A stretch of 64,000 bases of DNA from Schizochytrium sp. TIO01 (lineage: Eukaryota > Sar > Bigyra > Thraustochytrida > Thraustochytriidae), in the NCBI GenBank assembly GCA_004764695.1, contig SMSO01000006.1, positions 1,716,859 through 1,780,858 on the forward strand, in the 5' to 3' direction. Positions 17,848 to 29,359 of the stretch are shown piece by piece. Position numbers and translations under genes: made by a program. The notes beneath the pieces were generated by a model. It did no database searches, had not been told where the DNA came from, and saw only the letters and a program-made list of their open reading frames with translations. How positions within the stretch are numbered: the first letter of the stretch is position 1; each line of letters starts with the position of its first letter.

Positions 17848-20800
17848 TTAGCAGATAAAGGTCAAAACGTTCTCATTATTTCCACGCATCATGACCGTAG
17901 GAGGCATACCTGTAGAGAGCATCTCGAGCCAAGACATGTAGAGACCCACCGAAATACCCGTTTCAGGCAAGGGGAGGGTAACAAAAATCATGCTGGTCTC
18001 AGGGCCTGAGGATTTTTGACGAATAATTTCAACAAGTCGCAAGGTTTGGTGCGTCTTTGCACGCTCTTGCGGCGAGAGCTCATCCATTGAAAGATGACTG
18101 ATTCTTTCAAACTCCTGAACCATAGCCTCTGATGCACGGCTCGAGAGATTTGCCTCAACGGCATCTACACTAGCATCGATACGGAACTTTTGTAACAAAT
18201 GCACCATGCGGAACTCAGTTTTCTGAAGCTTGGAAGTTTCATTCACGTTATAGTTTGTCACAGTCAGGACACGGAGCTTCTGGTGAGAACGCATAATACG
18301 ATTTTCCTTAAGAAGGTGGGGAATGAGCATTGTCAAACCACCGTCATCAGAGACCCACCATACATCAATGGTGTCACCCTGGAGTGTGGTTTGCGGAGAC
18401 GTGAGGATCTGAGAGCCACCAGGAGACAAGTCTCCACCATCAGAGCTACGAGTGGCACCATTACCTTCGTCGCTAGTAACGGTATTGCGGGGATGAACGA
18501 CGGCATCGTTCATGTCTGGCTGCGGAGTAGAAACTCCGGCACCAGCCAAGTCATCATCCTCATCAGCATCAGATGAGTAGTGGCGGCAGCATCCAGGTCC
18601 GACTGGGACACAGCCAAGAATCTGTTGCGGTTTAGAAACAGTATCCACGTTAAAGACGTTGTTATCATCACGCACAATCATGAGACCCATATTCGAGGCC
18701 AGAGAAATACGAATCATTTGTTCATACTCACGAATACTGGCCGGGCTTTCATTGCGCCAATTCTTCTTATAGCCTAGAACTACGGTGTTAGGTCGCATTC
18801 GACCAACACCAGAGCACTGCAAAAGGCTTTGGAAGCCGTCCAGGAGGGAGTCGCCCACAACAGCCTCGAAAAATGCGTTAGGGCAGCGATTACCACCCCA
18901 GATGTGGCGAGAATTCAAAAACTCCTCACCAGCGTCCCGATGTTTTTGGACGATAGCAAGACGCATTGCAAGCCGGGATGCAAGCTCGTTGTGAGCAGCA
19001 AGCTTATCATCGTCATCAGTGGTGTTATTGGTTTCGACCGAGCTTGAGCGTTGGGAGCTGGATTCCGGGTTTTTGGGTTCGCAAGCGTCAGCCTTGGTAA
19101 TGCTGATGCTAGACCCCTGGCTACCCTGTTCTTCGAGATCTACCTCAACGTCTTCTTCGTCTTCTTCTTCATCACCTTCACAAATATTACCCAAGAGAGG
19201 GGATGCTTCATGAGGGTCAGTGGTGGACGAAGTGCGATGCGCACGAGCAATAACTTCATCGATGATGACGTCACCGCAAATCATAATACCACCACCCTTT
19301 TTAAGTAGAGAGGTAAACTTGACGAGGCCATCGCGCTTGTTGGGGTTTCCAGACATGACAAGGAACTGAGGGCGAAAAGTTTTCACATGATCGCGTCCCT
19401 CGCGTTGGAGTTCCTCCATTTTCTTCAAGGTGCTGAAGTACTTGCGAGCTTCACCTGCCGCGCCCCAGTTGACCTCTGGGTCGAGCCACATAAGATATCC
19501 GTGGAGAAGTGCAGCAACGATGACAGTAAGAATGGAAGCGAGCCAGTCCATCATAAACATGACTACGATGCAAAGGATGAAACCAAAGAGAGACAGCCAC
19601 TTGTTGTAGTACTTGAAAGATGGGCGCCAGCCGGGATAGTGTGCCATAGAGGAGGCAAAACAAGCGTAGTTGGTAAATGCGTAGGACACCATGAAAAAGT
19701 TAGAGATGAGGGGGGCGATGACGTCGAGGGAGCCTACAACAGTGCATCCGCAAGTGATGGCAAACGTAAGCAGGTATGCGCGCACGGGCTCGTTGGCGAC
19801 TCCACGGCCCTTGCCAAAATAGTTGAGCCAAGGCCACGGGAAAAGTTCGTCAGCGGCAACACTTTGAAGAATGCGTGGCGCGCCCACGAGGGAGGCCAGA
19901 GCAGAGCTGAGGGTAGCGGCAAACACACCAACGTATAGAAGGGGAGACCAAATGCTGATATTCTGCATGATCATCTTGTTAAAGATGAGGCCACCATAGG
20001 GAACGAGACCAGTCTGCGCGGCAGTATCCATGTTGACGCAATATTCCTCACCATCAGCATCGGAGCAAACCAAGCTACTGAGGCCAACACACCAAATGAG
20101 AGCCAGGTAAGAGAAAAATGTTACTGTGATAGCTGCCAGGGTACCTTTGGGGATTGCCGAACTAGGATCTTTCAGATCACCAGAGAGGTTAGCACCAGCC
20201 ATGACACCAGTAGCTGCTGGGAAGAAGACAGCGAAGACAGTGAAAAAATCCTGTTGTTTGGCCGGGGTGGCTGGATCGGTGATGAAACTGCCGCCAAAGT
20301 TACGAGCAGCATATCCAACAAAGCCCTCCTCTGCGTTATCTGCGGCATTCGGGATGCCAGGGAAGAAAGTTCCGAGAAAGACAGAGGCCATTGAAAGGAG
20401 GAGCGTGACCAGGAGTCCAATTTGGCACTTTGCGTACCAAGAGACACCAACGAGAGCAATAAGAAGAAGAATGACGGTGGTGGCAAGACCAATGATACGA
20501 ATGTCATTGATCTCACTGCCTGCAATATAACCAACATCGGCGCTGACAAGAAGTGATGAGACAGACTCTGCAAAACCGATGACATACATCGAGGTGGCGA
20601 CAGCCTGGGCAAGGAAGAAAAGGATGCCGATTGGGCCACCATAAATTGGTCCAAGAGCTCTTGAGATGAGAAAGTATACACCACCACCCTTGACCTCGCC
20701 GTTTGTGCAAATTGCGCAAAGAGAGAGTGCTGTGATGGTTGTAACTACCTTGGAGGCGATGAGAATGACAGAGGCCAGAATGATACCTGCCTGTCCTACG

Positions 20801-21129
20801 ACCCAACCCAGGCGTAGGAACATGATGACACCCCAAATGTTGAGAAGGCATGGGATAAAAACACCTGAGATCCAGCTGAGTTTGGCTGGGGCGCCTTTGT
20901 TGTCAGCGACACTTGAGTCGCTCAGATGTGTTTCTCCAGGTGGTGGCACGACCTTGCTCGCAGAGAGACCGTCTCCTCCATTGGCTGGTGAACTATCTAC
21001 GGCAGCAAAGTCGGTGCTTCTGTCACTTCCTCCTGAGTATGCAGCGGAATCGAGAAGCTGCATTACGGACGTGCGTGCGCCCTCCTTACGGTACACGACC
21101 GTGGAGGGCGATACTTCGACGCCAAGCAT
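17848..21129 (-). CDS. SLC12-family cation-chloride cotransporter
   Basis: 1093 residues from ATG 21129. Electroneutral Na+/K+/Cl- or K+/Cl- cotransport at the plasma membrane, controlling cell volume and chloride. After a short cytosolic N-terminus, TM1 opens with SGVFIPCLLNIWGVIMFLRLGWVVGQAG, the SLC12 signature. About twelve TM segments run to near residue 570 (GGGVYFLISRALG, GVMAGANLSGDLKDP, SSALASLVGAPRILQ). The long C-terminal domain has family segments VKTFRPQFLVMSG, IMICGDVI, RPNTVVLGYKKNWRN and DDGGLTMLIPHLL. A very acidic insert (GDEEEDEEDVEVDLEE) and Ser-rich stretches interrupt the C-terminal domain. No intron seen. NKCC-like and KCC-like branches cannot be separated by eye, so ion specificity is left open. 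Confidence 0.92.
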   Translation of the reverse strand: MLGVEVSPSTVVYRKEGARTSVMQLLDSAAYSGGSDRSTDFAAVDSSPANGGDGLSASKVVPPPGETHLSDSSVADNKGAPAKLSWISGVFIPCLLNIWGVIMFLRLGWVVGQAGIILASVILIASKVVTTITALSLCAICTNGEVKGGGVYFLISRALGPIYGGPIGILFFLAQAVATSMYVIGFAESVSSLLVSADVGYIAGSEINDIRIIGLATTVILLLIALVGVSWYAKCQIGLLVTLLLSMASVFLGTFFPGIPNAADNAEEGFVGYAARNFGGSFITDPATPAKQQDFFTVFAVFFPAATGVMAGANLSGDLKDPSSAIPKGTLAAITVTFFSYLALIWCVGLSSLVCSDADGEEYCVNMDTAAQTGLVPYGGLIFNKMIMQNISIWSPLLYVGVFAATLSSALASLVGAPRILQSVAADELFPWPWLNYFGKGRGVANEPVRAYLLTFAITCGCTVVGSLDVIAPLISNFFMVSYAFTNYACFASSMAHYPGWRPSFKYYNKWLSLFGFILCIVVMFMMDWLASILTVIVAALLHGYLMWLDPEVNWGAAGEARKYFSTLKKMEELQREGRDHVKTFRPQFLVMSGNPNKRDGLVKFTSLLKKGGGIMICGDVIIDEVIARAHRTSSTTDPHEASPLLGNICEGDEEEDEEDVEVDLEEQGSQGSSISITKADACEPKNPESSSQRSSSVETNNTTDDDDKLAAHNELASRLAMRLAIVQKHRDAGEEFLNSRHIWGGNRCPNAFFEAVVGDSLLDGFQSLLQCSGVGRMRPNTVVLGYKKNWRNESPASIREYEQMIRISLASNMGLMIVRDDNNVFNVDTVSKPQQILGCVPVGPGCCRHYSSDADEDDDLAGAGVSTPQPDMNDAVVHPRNTVTSDEGNGATRSSDGGDLSPGGSQILTSPQTTLQGDTIDVWWVSDDGGLTMLIPHLLKENRIMRSHQKLRVLTVTNYNVNETSKLQKTEFRMVHLLQKFRIDASVDAVEANLSSRASEAMVQEFERISHLSMDELSPQERAKTHQTLRLVEIIRQKSSGPETSMIFVTLPLPETGISVGLYMSWLEMLSTGMPPTVMMRGNNENVLTFIC

Positions 21130-21440
21130 GTTGGCTTTTGGCTTGCGTGTCTCCGATGCTCACGTCTGCCGTTTGGTTCAAGATTTGCTTTGAACTCTCT
21201 TGGTCCTTAGAAAAAAGACCAGTTGTCTTTGTTACCGGATTACCGCTTGGTTCTTTTTTACTTTTAATTACTTTTCTTTTTCCCCTTCCGCAGCTCTTGC
21301 GCTGGCCAGTCACGCTGAAGTTGTGCTTTCTTCTTTTGGCACGTGCGCGCTTGGTTTATCCTGTGTTTTAGATGAAACAAACTGCTTCTTCTTTGTTAGT
21401 CACCCTGCCAGCATTGTTTAGCACCTCATGGCCTACAAAT

Positions 21441-21480
21441 CCATCCATCCATCCGTCTGTCCATCCATCTATCCACCCAC
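21441..21480. repeat. (ATCC)n microsatellite, imperfect
   Basis: CCAT/CCGT/CCAC tetranucleotide units in tandem about 310 bases upstream of the SLC12 start codon. Confidence 0.85.
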
Positions 21481-21820
21481 TCGCTCAATCGCTGCACGAC
21501 GGCAGAAATCGTAATGGCGTCCTCTGACAGAGCTTTGATGCACTATTTGCAAACCTCCTATGCCGCTATAGCCGATTGTTATGGCATGCGCTTTTGCTTC
21601 CATAAGTGAGCCGCCGAATTGTCTACCAAGAAAGGCAGAAAGTAGTGTTCGATTATACATCCGTAGATACATGGAAATACATTCACTCATTCAATCAAAC
21701 CTTTCTTTCCCCTTCTGCATCGAGTTGCTTCCATCGTCCCCGTCGCAGCTGCCATTGCATCAACGTCAGAGCGTCGAGCTACTCACTCGGATGCACTTAT
21801 CAATCACTCGATTCGTCAAC

Positions 21821-21882
21821 TGATAGATAGATAGATAGATTGATTGATTGATTGAACTCATTCATTCATTCATTCATTCATT
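21821..21882. repeat. Compound (GATA)n-(TGAT)n-(TTCA)n microsatellite
   Basis: Three different tetranucleotide runs joined end to end: GATA units (21822-21840), TGAT units (21840-21855), then TTCA units (21858-21882). Each motif differs from the next by one or two bases. Confidence 0.9.
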
Positions 21883-22789
21883 AGCACAAGCGTCTCTCGC
21901 CTGGAGGGACCAAGATGTTCGTTTAACGTAAGTACGCACGCGCACGAAAAGAACGAGGCCACGAGGAGATGGACTTGCTCGGTTGCTTGGCCAGCAGCAG
22001 AGCTGAGCGCCTCCACGAGATGATCGAGCGAGATGAGTGAACTGAGAAGAAGGAGTGCGGCCAATGAATGAACTAAGGGAAAGAGAGAGACACAGAGAGA
22101 GAGGATGGAATTTGAAATGGAGGGAACCGTGGAGCGATTCGGATCAAGAAACCTACCTGTAGAGAGGCCGGGCCGCACGGCGAGCGGGGAGGTCGGCTGG
22201 CTATCGAGCTGCTTGCGGTCTGCCGTTGCCAGGACGCCTCCGCCTCCTGCTCGCGCAGAGCTAGAAGGGCGAAAAGACTAGAGAAAGGCTCTAAGCAAGA
22301 ACCAACGACTCAACGAGCCTCGTAGATGAGCGAGCAGAGCAGAGCAGAACAGCAAAGCGAGTCCGGTGCAGGCGCGAGGAGAGCGGTGTTCGCGTGCCTT
22401 GCTCGCTCCAAGACGAGAGGGCGTCTGCCACCTCGAGCTAGCTAGCCAGCTCGGTCGCTTCTGTTTCTGTATTTGCTTCGGCTTCCGCAGCCGCTTTTGA
22501 ATTTAAATTCTTCTTTCTGCTTTCTGGTCTGTTTGACGTCTCTGCCAAAGAAGACTTTCTTTACATTCTTTTCAACCACCACCTTCAAGTTCTCTTACTA
22601 GCCCCCTACCTACCCTTAGCTACGCACTCACTTCCTCACTGGCGAAGTTTTCTTCTTTCCGTACTTCTCTCTCTCATTCGTTTCCTTTCTGTTCTTTCAA
22701 TTTTGAATTCCTTTTCCAAACTCTTTTTTTTCAGCCGCGATAAGTGCTAAATCAAACTTGAGTTCATCCTCACTCAGTATGCGTGAGAA

Positions 22790-22818
22790 CTCAACTCAAC
22801 CCAACTCAACTCAACTCA
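22790..22818. repeat. (ACTCA)n short repeat
   Basis: Tandem CAACT/ACTCA pentamer units with one variant (CAACC). Confidence 0.7.
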
Positions 22819-23456
22819 CGCGTCTTCTTCGAGGCAAGGTCCGTTCTGGTGCCTCCAGGTTTGCGCGAGAACGGCGGCAAGCTGGCCTCGAGTGCAGGTT
22901 AGCGGAGAGAACGAAGTGCTGCTGGCTGTGCTCTGTCGCTTTTCTGACTCTTTCGGCGCTTGGGGTGATAAAAAGAGCTGTTCGAACTTTGAACATTCGA
23001 ACTTTCGCCTCTTCTTTGTTTCTCTCCTCAATCAACACCCAAAGTAAAACAGAAACAAACGCCTTTCCCTCGAAAACGTTATCGCCTTTTATTAAAATTT
23101 AAGACAAACATTTTCTGTTTTATTTTAAAATTAAATAGACGTTTTGAAAAAGTATTTTTTTTATTTTAATTTTCCAAAAAACAAAATGAAAGAGACACAT
23201 GTTTCTTCCCATATCCTCTGTAAGTGGCGATTCCGGCGCCGCAAACTCCCTTCTAGCCGCTCGAGCGCGCCTCAAAGATACCCGCAAACCAGGCAGCCTT
23301 TCGGCCAGCCAGCCGGTACGAGCGCCCTTGTTTGTTTCCCTCTAGTTTTCCCGCATGAATATATGTTTGTTTGCCCGTCTTGACGTTTGTTTCCTCGCCG
23401 TATTTCAAGTGTTCTTTCCGTGCTTTCTGTTGTTCTCTCTCCACTATGTCTTAGGG

Positions 23457-23487
23457 ACTTACTTGCTTACTTACCTACTTACTTACC

Positions 23488-23570
<83 letters not shown>
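23457..23570. repeat. (TTAC)n microsatellite, 114 bp
   Basis: About 28 tandem TTAC units, with a few variant units (TTGC, CTAC) only at the left end; the right part is perfect. Creates spurious ORFs of repeating LTYL residues. Confidence 0.95.
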
Positions 23571-23572
<2 letters not shown>

Positions 23573-24717
23573 TTCCAAGAGGGTCATAGCATTCGTAGTG
23601 AGATCCAGTATCTCCTTCGTGTTTCTTCCTGTGGCCATGCACTTGGAAGCGTCTTTCTCTGTCAGTAGGACTCGCTAGGCGGGGGATAGGCGTCGGCGTA
23701 CTTCTTTTGTTCTTTTGTTCTTTTGAGGCAACCACGTGTAATCCGAAATCGCCCTCAGGTTCGAGGTCCATCATAAACTCTTTCGAATGGCCATCGATCT
23801 TCATCCGTTGTCCCATTGGAGATTGAGGCGAGAGCCAAGGAAAGTCAGATCCGCGCTTCTCGGTACAGCCTTTGGGTTCTTCGGCATTGGGTTTCCAAGA
23901 TGAGTACTGCACATTTTGATTTGACCTTGATGCTGGCAAAGTGGATATCTAAATCTAGCCAACAAACTAGACTAGTTCATAGACAGCTTCACCCACCTTT
24001 GGCGATGACTGCTCCGTTACTTGTATCCCAGAAATGACAAGCAGCAGCGACATAATAGTTGAAGTTGCAGAATTGCGAAGTCCCGTGCAACCTGAACGGA
24101 ATCCTACGAAATCCCTCATTCTTCTGCTCGTTACCATGAATTGAAGCTCTCGAATCGTGCTCGCCGAGGTCGAATGGAGCCTCGTGAAGGCCTGAGCTTT
24201 TAGAAGGGCTTTTCGCGCGTGCACTTTGGTATCTTCAGATGGATACATTCGCGGTCCGTGTTCATAAACCTCTTCATGAGCAGCTACGTCGCCTTCTAGG
24301 CCCTTCTACCCATCTCTCTAGCGCTCCCCTTATCCCCGGATTTGGGTTGCTGTCAGATCCCGTTCTCGCCGCCTAAGCACACAAATAATTTAAACCATAG
24401 CACTACCTTCTTGCCCAGGTCACTTTTGTCGCTTTGGCCAAAACTCGGCAAAGCGCTGATTTCGTTTCATTTCACTCCATTTCACTTTCGACGCAGAGGA
24501 TATTTCTGTCGCAGTGCTTGGATTTTGGAGGACCTCGCCGCTTTTGTCCACATTCACAGCATTTTTTTAAGATTGTGCACGAGCTGGTGTGGCATTCGAG
24601 CTGCCTCGAGGCTGGTGTCCAAGGATTTTGTTGGCCTTGAACCTATGGTGCGTGCCCTACCTGTTTTATTATGTATGCCCTACTAAGGTTTCTAGCTGCC
24701 AACAAGCCGTTCTTTTG

Positions 24718-24743
24718 TTCTTTCTATTTCTATTTCTATTTAT
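24718..24743. repeat. (TTTCTA)n hexamer repeat
   Basis: Four TTTCTA-type units in an AT-rich stretch. Confidence 0.75.
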
Positions 24744-26264
24744 GTTTTAAATTAAAATTTTATGTTTTGAAGATGACAATTTTTATTTTAAAAAATACGT
24801 TTACATTTATAAGTAAGTATGGTATAGAGGCATAGGTATCCACCAATGAAAAGGAAAAGGGAATAAAGAGAGTTTCGTGATCCAACTGACTGTTCTTATT
24901 CCTACATCTTGGAACACTGGTTTGCTCGGAACTTGTTGAAAAGCGCTTCAAATTCCTTCGCGGTCAGGTATAAAAAAATTCAACTAAAAGTCCAAGAATA
25001 CCCCGTCTCGCGCTTTTCCGCGTCTGCCAAATCCCAGGGCTCTTCGCGCCGACAGGGGGCATTCCGTACTAGTTCAATACCTTCGCGCTCGCAATGCTGC
25101 ACCGTCTTTCTTGGCTTATTGTTCTTGTCTACGATGTAATTTATAAAACCAAACTAAGGATGCTCTAAACTTGGTTTTCAATCCCAGGCCTCGCACGTTA
25201 TTATTTGGCCTCGACCTTTGTCTCTTGGACCACCGTGTTTGGTTGATTGGAGGTCTGATACGCCGCGCTTCTTCGCCACAGCCACGGGACATGAGGCGTC
25301 TCAATGATCTCTGCCTTCGCGCTTTTTCAATCAATTCGTTTCAACTATAATTTAAAAAAAACACTCAAAACAAGACAGACCAAAGCCAAAACTCGAGCAT
25401 CTTAAAACCAAAGATCGTAGCCGCTTTCGCCGGAGCTGTCTCCATGCAGGGCGCCACCATACAGGGCGCCCAGACATCCGGTGTGTGTATGTGCTGCGTT
25501 GTAGTCATACTTGCCATCATATTACAGCTCGTCGTGTGGAACATATCATCTTTCGATTGCGCGGCGCTTTCTGCAATAACAAACGCCATACAATTTCTGG
25601 TACCGCCATTTCCAACCCATCCAAGCAAAAGGAGGGAGAAAGAATTAGAAACTGTTTCTTTCTTCCTCTCCGCTGGCCGTCGGAAAGAGCTTTCGATGAG
25701 GATATACGTATATACAGACATACATAGACATCTACTGTAAAAAATGAATTAAAGTTAATAAATGATACTCATGATGATAGTAGCAATAAGCTAAGAAGCA
25801 GGGCCTATGTCTTTTCTAGGCATTAGCATGGATGGACTCAGCTGATACTGCGAATACCAAAGTACTACGTACGAAGCGATCGCCGGGGTGTCTCTCGCGA
25901 GCTGGGCTGTCGTTTGGTGTCGTTTCCGACGTGCCATTGGCCACGATGAGCAGCGATCAAAACTCGGTCAGCACAGCCTGAAGACCATTCGAGCGAGCGA
26001 GCGACGTCCCGACAGCGGCAGCGGCTGACTTTGAGGGAGAGATCTTTTCGAAGAAGGACCTTCGGTTTCCGACTTCGCTCATTTTCTGCTCTGCTCTGCT
26101 TTTGATGATCATCTTTAGTCGAAACTCGAAGAAATCAATCTTTGCAAGATCAAGTTAGTTGCTTTACTTTTAAAAGATTCTTATCTTTGCATAGAAATAT
26201 TATTATTCATGGAATATTACATATATAGTTAAATTAATTAGTTTAAATTAAAATTTAATTATTG

Positions 26265-26283
26265 AAAAAAAAAAAAAAAAAAA
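26265..26283. repeat. Poly(A) run, 19 A
   Basis: Uninterrupted A tract in AT-rich DNA, with no retroelement ORF adjacent. Confidence 0.9.
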
Positions 26284-26426
26284 CACGTTTGAAAATCAAT
26301 TAAAATGTTAATAAAAGGAACCTCCGTTTGTATTTATTTGTTCAGAAAAGGCACGGAAGCGAAGGAGAGGGCCAATCGACTTTGCGCCACCCTTAGTTCA
26401 ACTAGGTATTAGTAGGCGGCACGCAT

Positions 26427-26507
26427 GTTTGTTTGTTTGTTTGTTTGTTTGTTTGTTTGTTTGTTTGTTTGTTTGTTTGTTTGTTTGTTTGTTTGTTTGT
26501 TTGTTTG
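26427..26507. repeat. (GTTT)n microsatellite, about 81 bp
   Basis: About 20 perfect tandem GTTT units; gives spurious FVCL-repeat ORFs. Confidence 0.95.
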
Positions 26508-27146
26508 CTCGACTTGGAGTGTCGCTCAACCTGCTCGAAGCCGAGTCGAGATGTCCAGCGACCTACTATATCAGCTCAAGAAAACAACTTGAATGCCACA
26601 TTTCAAGGTTTTCCAAATCCAAATCTAAGGTTGGTAAACATCCCCCCATGTTCTTTCTTGAATGAAGTGGGTACCTGCTTAGTAGTGGGAACGAGCAATG
26701 AAAGAAAACTTGGCCTCCTACCCAATACTACAGAGCGAATATGCGTCTCCGATTCCATGGCCACTGCTGATTTCCCTTTGGGGGAGAGGTATTGATAGGC
26801 ACCCAGAAAGGAGGTGGTTGAAGGTATTCATAACCCCGTGCCATTTGATTTCGTTTGCTCTTTATGAGCACCTATGATGATCTCATTAGTATTTTTTTAT
26901 TTTTTAATGTTGTTTTGTTTCTATAAGTTATTTTTGTCATTATTTTTCTATCAAAATATAAATTAAACTTCAAAAGTGTATGTTTAACAATGCTTTTTTT
27001 TTTCTTTTTTTCTTTTTAGATGTGCTTTTTGCTCTCAGTATTTGGAAGAAGGTGCATTTGGGACAGAGCCGAATAAAGTACAAGAAAAGAAAGACGCAAG
27101 TTCAATAATAGGTAAGAGTGCGGATGAAACAGGAGTCTCAGGTATC

Positions 27147-27175
27147 AACGAACGAACGAACGAACGAACGAGCGA
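27147..27175. repeat. (AACG)n microsatellite
   Basis: About seven AACG units, the last few mutated (AGCG). Confidence 0.85.
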
Positions 27176-27994
27176 ACATCAGGACTTGGAGAGGCGGTAA
27201 AGATGAGCAATTTCCTCTTTTGAGCCGTAGTTAAGTCAAGAATCTCCAACAGAAGCACGAGAAGGGGATCCATGGCTTCCAGACGCGGCAGTCGCGAAGC
27301 CGGTTCAACGCTGTTGCCTAAGTTTCTTTCTTTCTTTCTCTAACCTTGTTTTCTTTTCTTTTCTTTTTTCTTTTTTCCTACTACAAGTTAAACTTCGAAA
27401 AAAAGAAAACTTGCGAATAAAAGGGAAATCTGGTTTGGCAAGAAGCAGGCCTTGGATAGAGCTCCAGCACAGACATCATTGAAACGACGCCTCCGCCCAC
27501 CAATGAGCCTCGCTCAGCTTGGCAAACGTTTGCCACGGCGCGAATTTATAGAGCGTGTTGACCTTGACGGATCGGGGAGTTTTTCTGTTGTTGTCTTCTT
27601 CTTTTCGGAATTATAATCATGGCTGCTCGCCTAGAGCAGAATTGTCACCCCGCTGTGTCTTGCTCACGCCGGGTTTGCGATTTCCATCTCTTGTGCCGTG
27701 ATTTGCAAGGCATTAGAAAGAAACCAGCAGATGGGCCTTCAAGGCATTGGCGTTGAGACGCAGCATACGCCGCAGCTCGGCTGCACAGGAGCTCGGCCGT
27801 GGATGTGTTAGCTAGTCCTCAGACTTCTGGGCTGTAGCTGCGTGACCCAAGTTTGCCCTGGGAAGTAACGAAGGAGACTTTGGATACGTAAGAAGTCAGA
27901 GGACCGTTGAAAAGGCAACGGACCCCTCGAACGGGCTCTCGTAGCTTCCGTTTGAAGGAAGACCAAGCAAATGACCTTGGAACAGTCACTCTAA

Positions 27995-28441
27995 TTTCCT
28001 GAACGCCACGCTGCGCCACGCCCTGCCACGGGAAATAACCAGAGAGACGAAGGCTGTACATCCATTCATTTGAACCTTTTTGGCTATCAACTCAGCGATC
28101 ATTTAGGCGTTCACGTTGATGATGAACAGTCTACGGGAATGTCGATGGACAGTCTCAAAGTTGCACTGCGCGCTCAGGAAGAACAATGGAAATTGAGCCG
28201 CGTCTGGGCGAAGATGGCAAGTGAGTAAATCTTGCCTTTTTGACTCCAAGAGGAGAGAAAGGAGCTGGATGGAGCAGCCAGTGTCAACAACAGGAGAAAA
28301 GCAAGAAATATCACTCCTTGCAAGTTGTCAACAGCTCAGGCTTTCATTGTGCAAGCCATTACGGCTTGCTTGCCTACCACAACGTGGTACTACCTAGAGA
28401 CAGAGAGCCAGACGGGAGTGCTTCGCGAGCTCAGATTTTAG
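27995..28441 (+). pseudogene. Coding-like patch: possible gene remnant or tiny two-exon gene
   Basis: One frame reads as ordinary protein from 27995 to the TAA at 28226, and again in the same frame from 28244 to the TAG at 28439-28441. Only a 30-nt segment containing two stops separates them. That segment (28221-28250) starts GTGAGT and ends CCAAG, so removing it as a mini-intron gives a continuous ORF of about 90 residues from ATG 28139. It would contain a charged helix (LRAQEEQWKLSRVWAKMA) followed by a mixed C-terminus. A 30-nt intron is far shorter than the others here, so decay of a former gene is equally possible. No family recognised. A further 86-codon ATG ORF lies at 28518-28778. Confidence 0.25.
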
Positions 28442-29359
28442 TTTAATTTCTTGGGCTATTCAATTAGAATGTCCCGGCAAGAGTTTTGTCGCACTAAAAA
28501 TATAGAAGAAATAGGAAATGTCCGTTGTGGGTTGGAAATTCGGGACACTCCGACTGTGTGCGCATTATGTTCCAAACCTTGACAGCAAATTAATTGAAGT
28601 CCTTCAAGAATCTGTGAGCAAACTTGGTATTTGCACACCGGGGAAGAAGCCCTGGAGGCATGACGCATTTAGCTTTGTTCACCTTCAGCAAGAATCAAAA
28701 TATAACATATCTCCCTCACGAAACGGTAAAGGTGCACTAAGTTTGACTGTCATCGCAGGTGGTGGAAGGAAAAGCTAACAAAACAACAAAGACTAAAATA
28801 AAACTAAAAGCAAGTTAGCATGTCTTTTCGCTTGTGGGAAAATGCTGATCATACTCTTTTTAAACACATGTCTGCAGGCTTGTGCTTTTTGTTAGATGCT
28901 CTCTTTTCTTCTTCTTTTCTCTTCTCCAAGGTCATTCATTAAATGATATGCTTTATAGCTTTATAGCTGCTCTTCATTTTGGCTATAACCATACCAGTAT
29001 GTTGCACTTTCCCCCTTCCATCGTACGTGACACGGTTGTATAACTAGCTGGTAAACAATGTTTTCATTTTTTTTTTAATTAAATTAAAATGTAATATTGA
29101 AATATGATATGTATGATTCATCTTTAATAATTTATAATGAAATTAATTCGAAAAGAATCTATGTATACATACCAATGCTATGTCAATTGATTTTTGTTCA
29201 TAATATTGTTATATTTCTACTCGATCTTATTTTTAATTTAAAAAATGAAAAAAAGGGGCGAGTGAAAAAGTATAAGCACTGGGGTCATAAATCTACTGTT
29301 TCTCAATGTGCTTTACTCTCATGTAAATTGAACCATGTGCGACATCGGCATAATTATTT

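Larger units (their letters stand above)
21130..29359. other. 8.2-kb gene-poor, microsatellite-rich region
   Basis: No convincing gene on either strand. It holds most of the window's simple repeats (listed separately), GA/CT-rich tracts, T- and A-runs, and AT-rich stretches (24.7-24.9, 26.1-26.3, 26.9-27.0, 29.0-29.3 kb). ORFs here are short, repeat-derived or of odd composition; the only coding-like patch is 27995-28441. The SLC12 promoter should lie at its left edge and the 3' end of the FG-GAP gene at its right. Confidence 0.6.

Noticed and set aside
19387-19938. 183-codon plus-strand ORF
   Set aside because: Antisense to the transmembrane domain of the SLC12 gene; no independent support.
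23457-23570. Repeat array as a CRISPR
   Set aside because: Units are 4 bp with no spacers; eukaryotic microsatellite.
23355-23678. Plus-strand ORFs encoding long runs of LTYL in two frames
   Set aside because: Pure translation of the (TTAC)n microsatellite, open in more than one frame; no flanking coding content.
26265-26283. 19-A run as the tail of a retroelement
   Set aside because: No reverse transcriptase, endonuclease or target-site duplication nearby; the area is AT-rich generally.
26429-26795. Plus-strand ORFs starting with repeated FVCL residues
   Set aside because: Translation of the (GTTT)n microsatellite.
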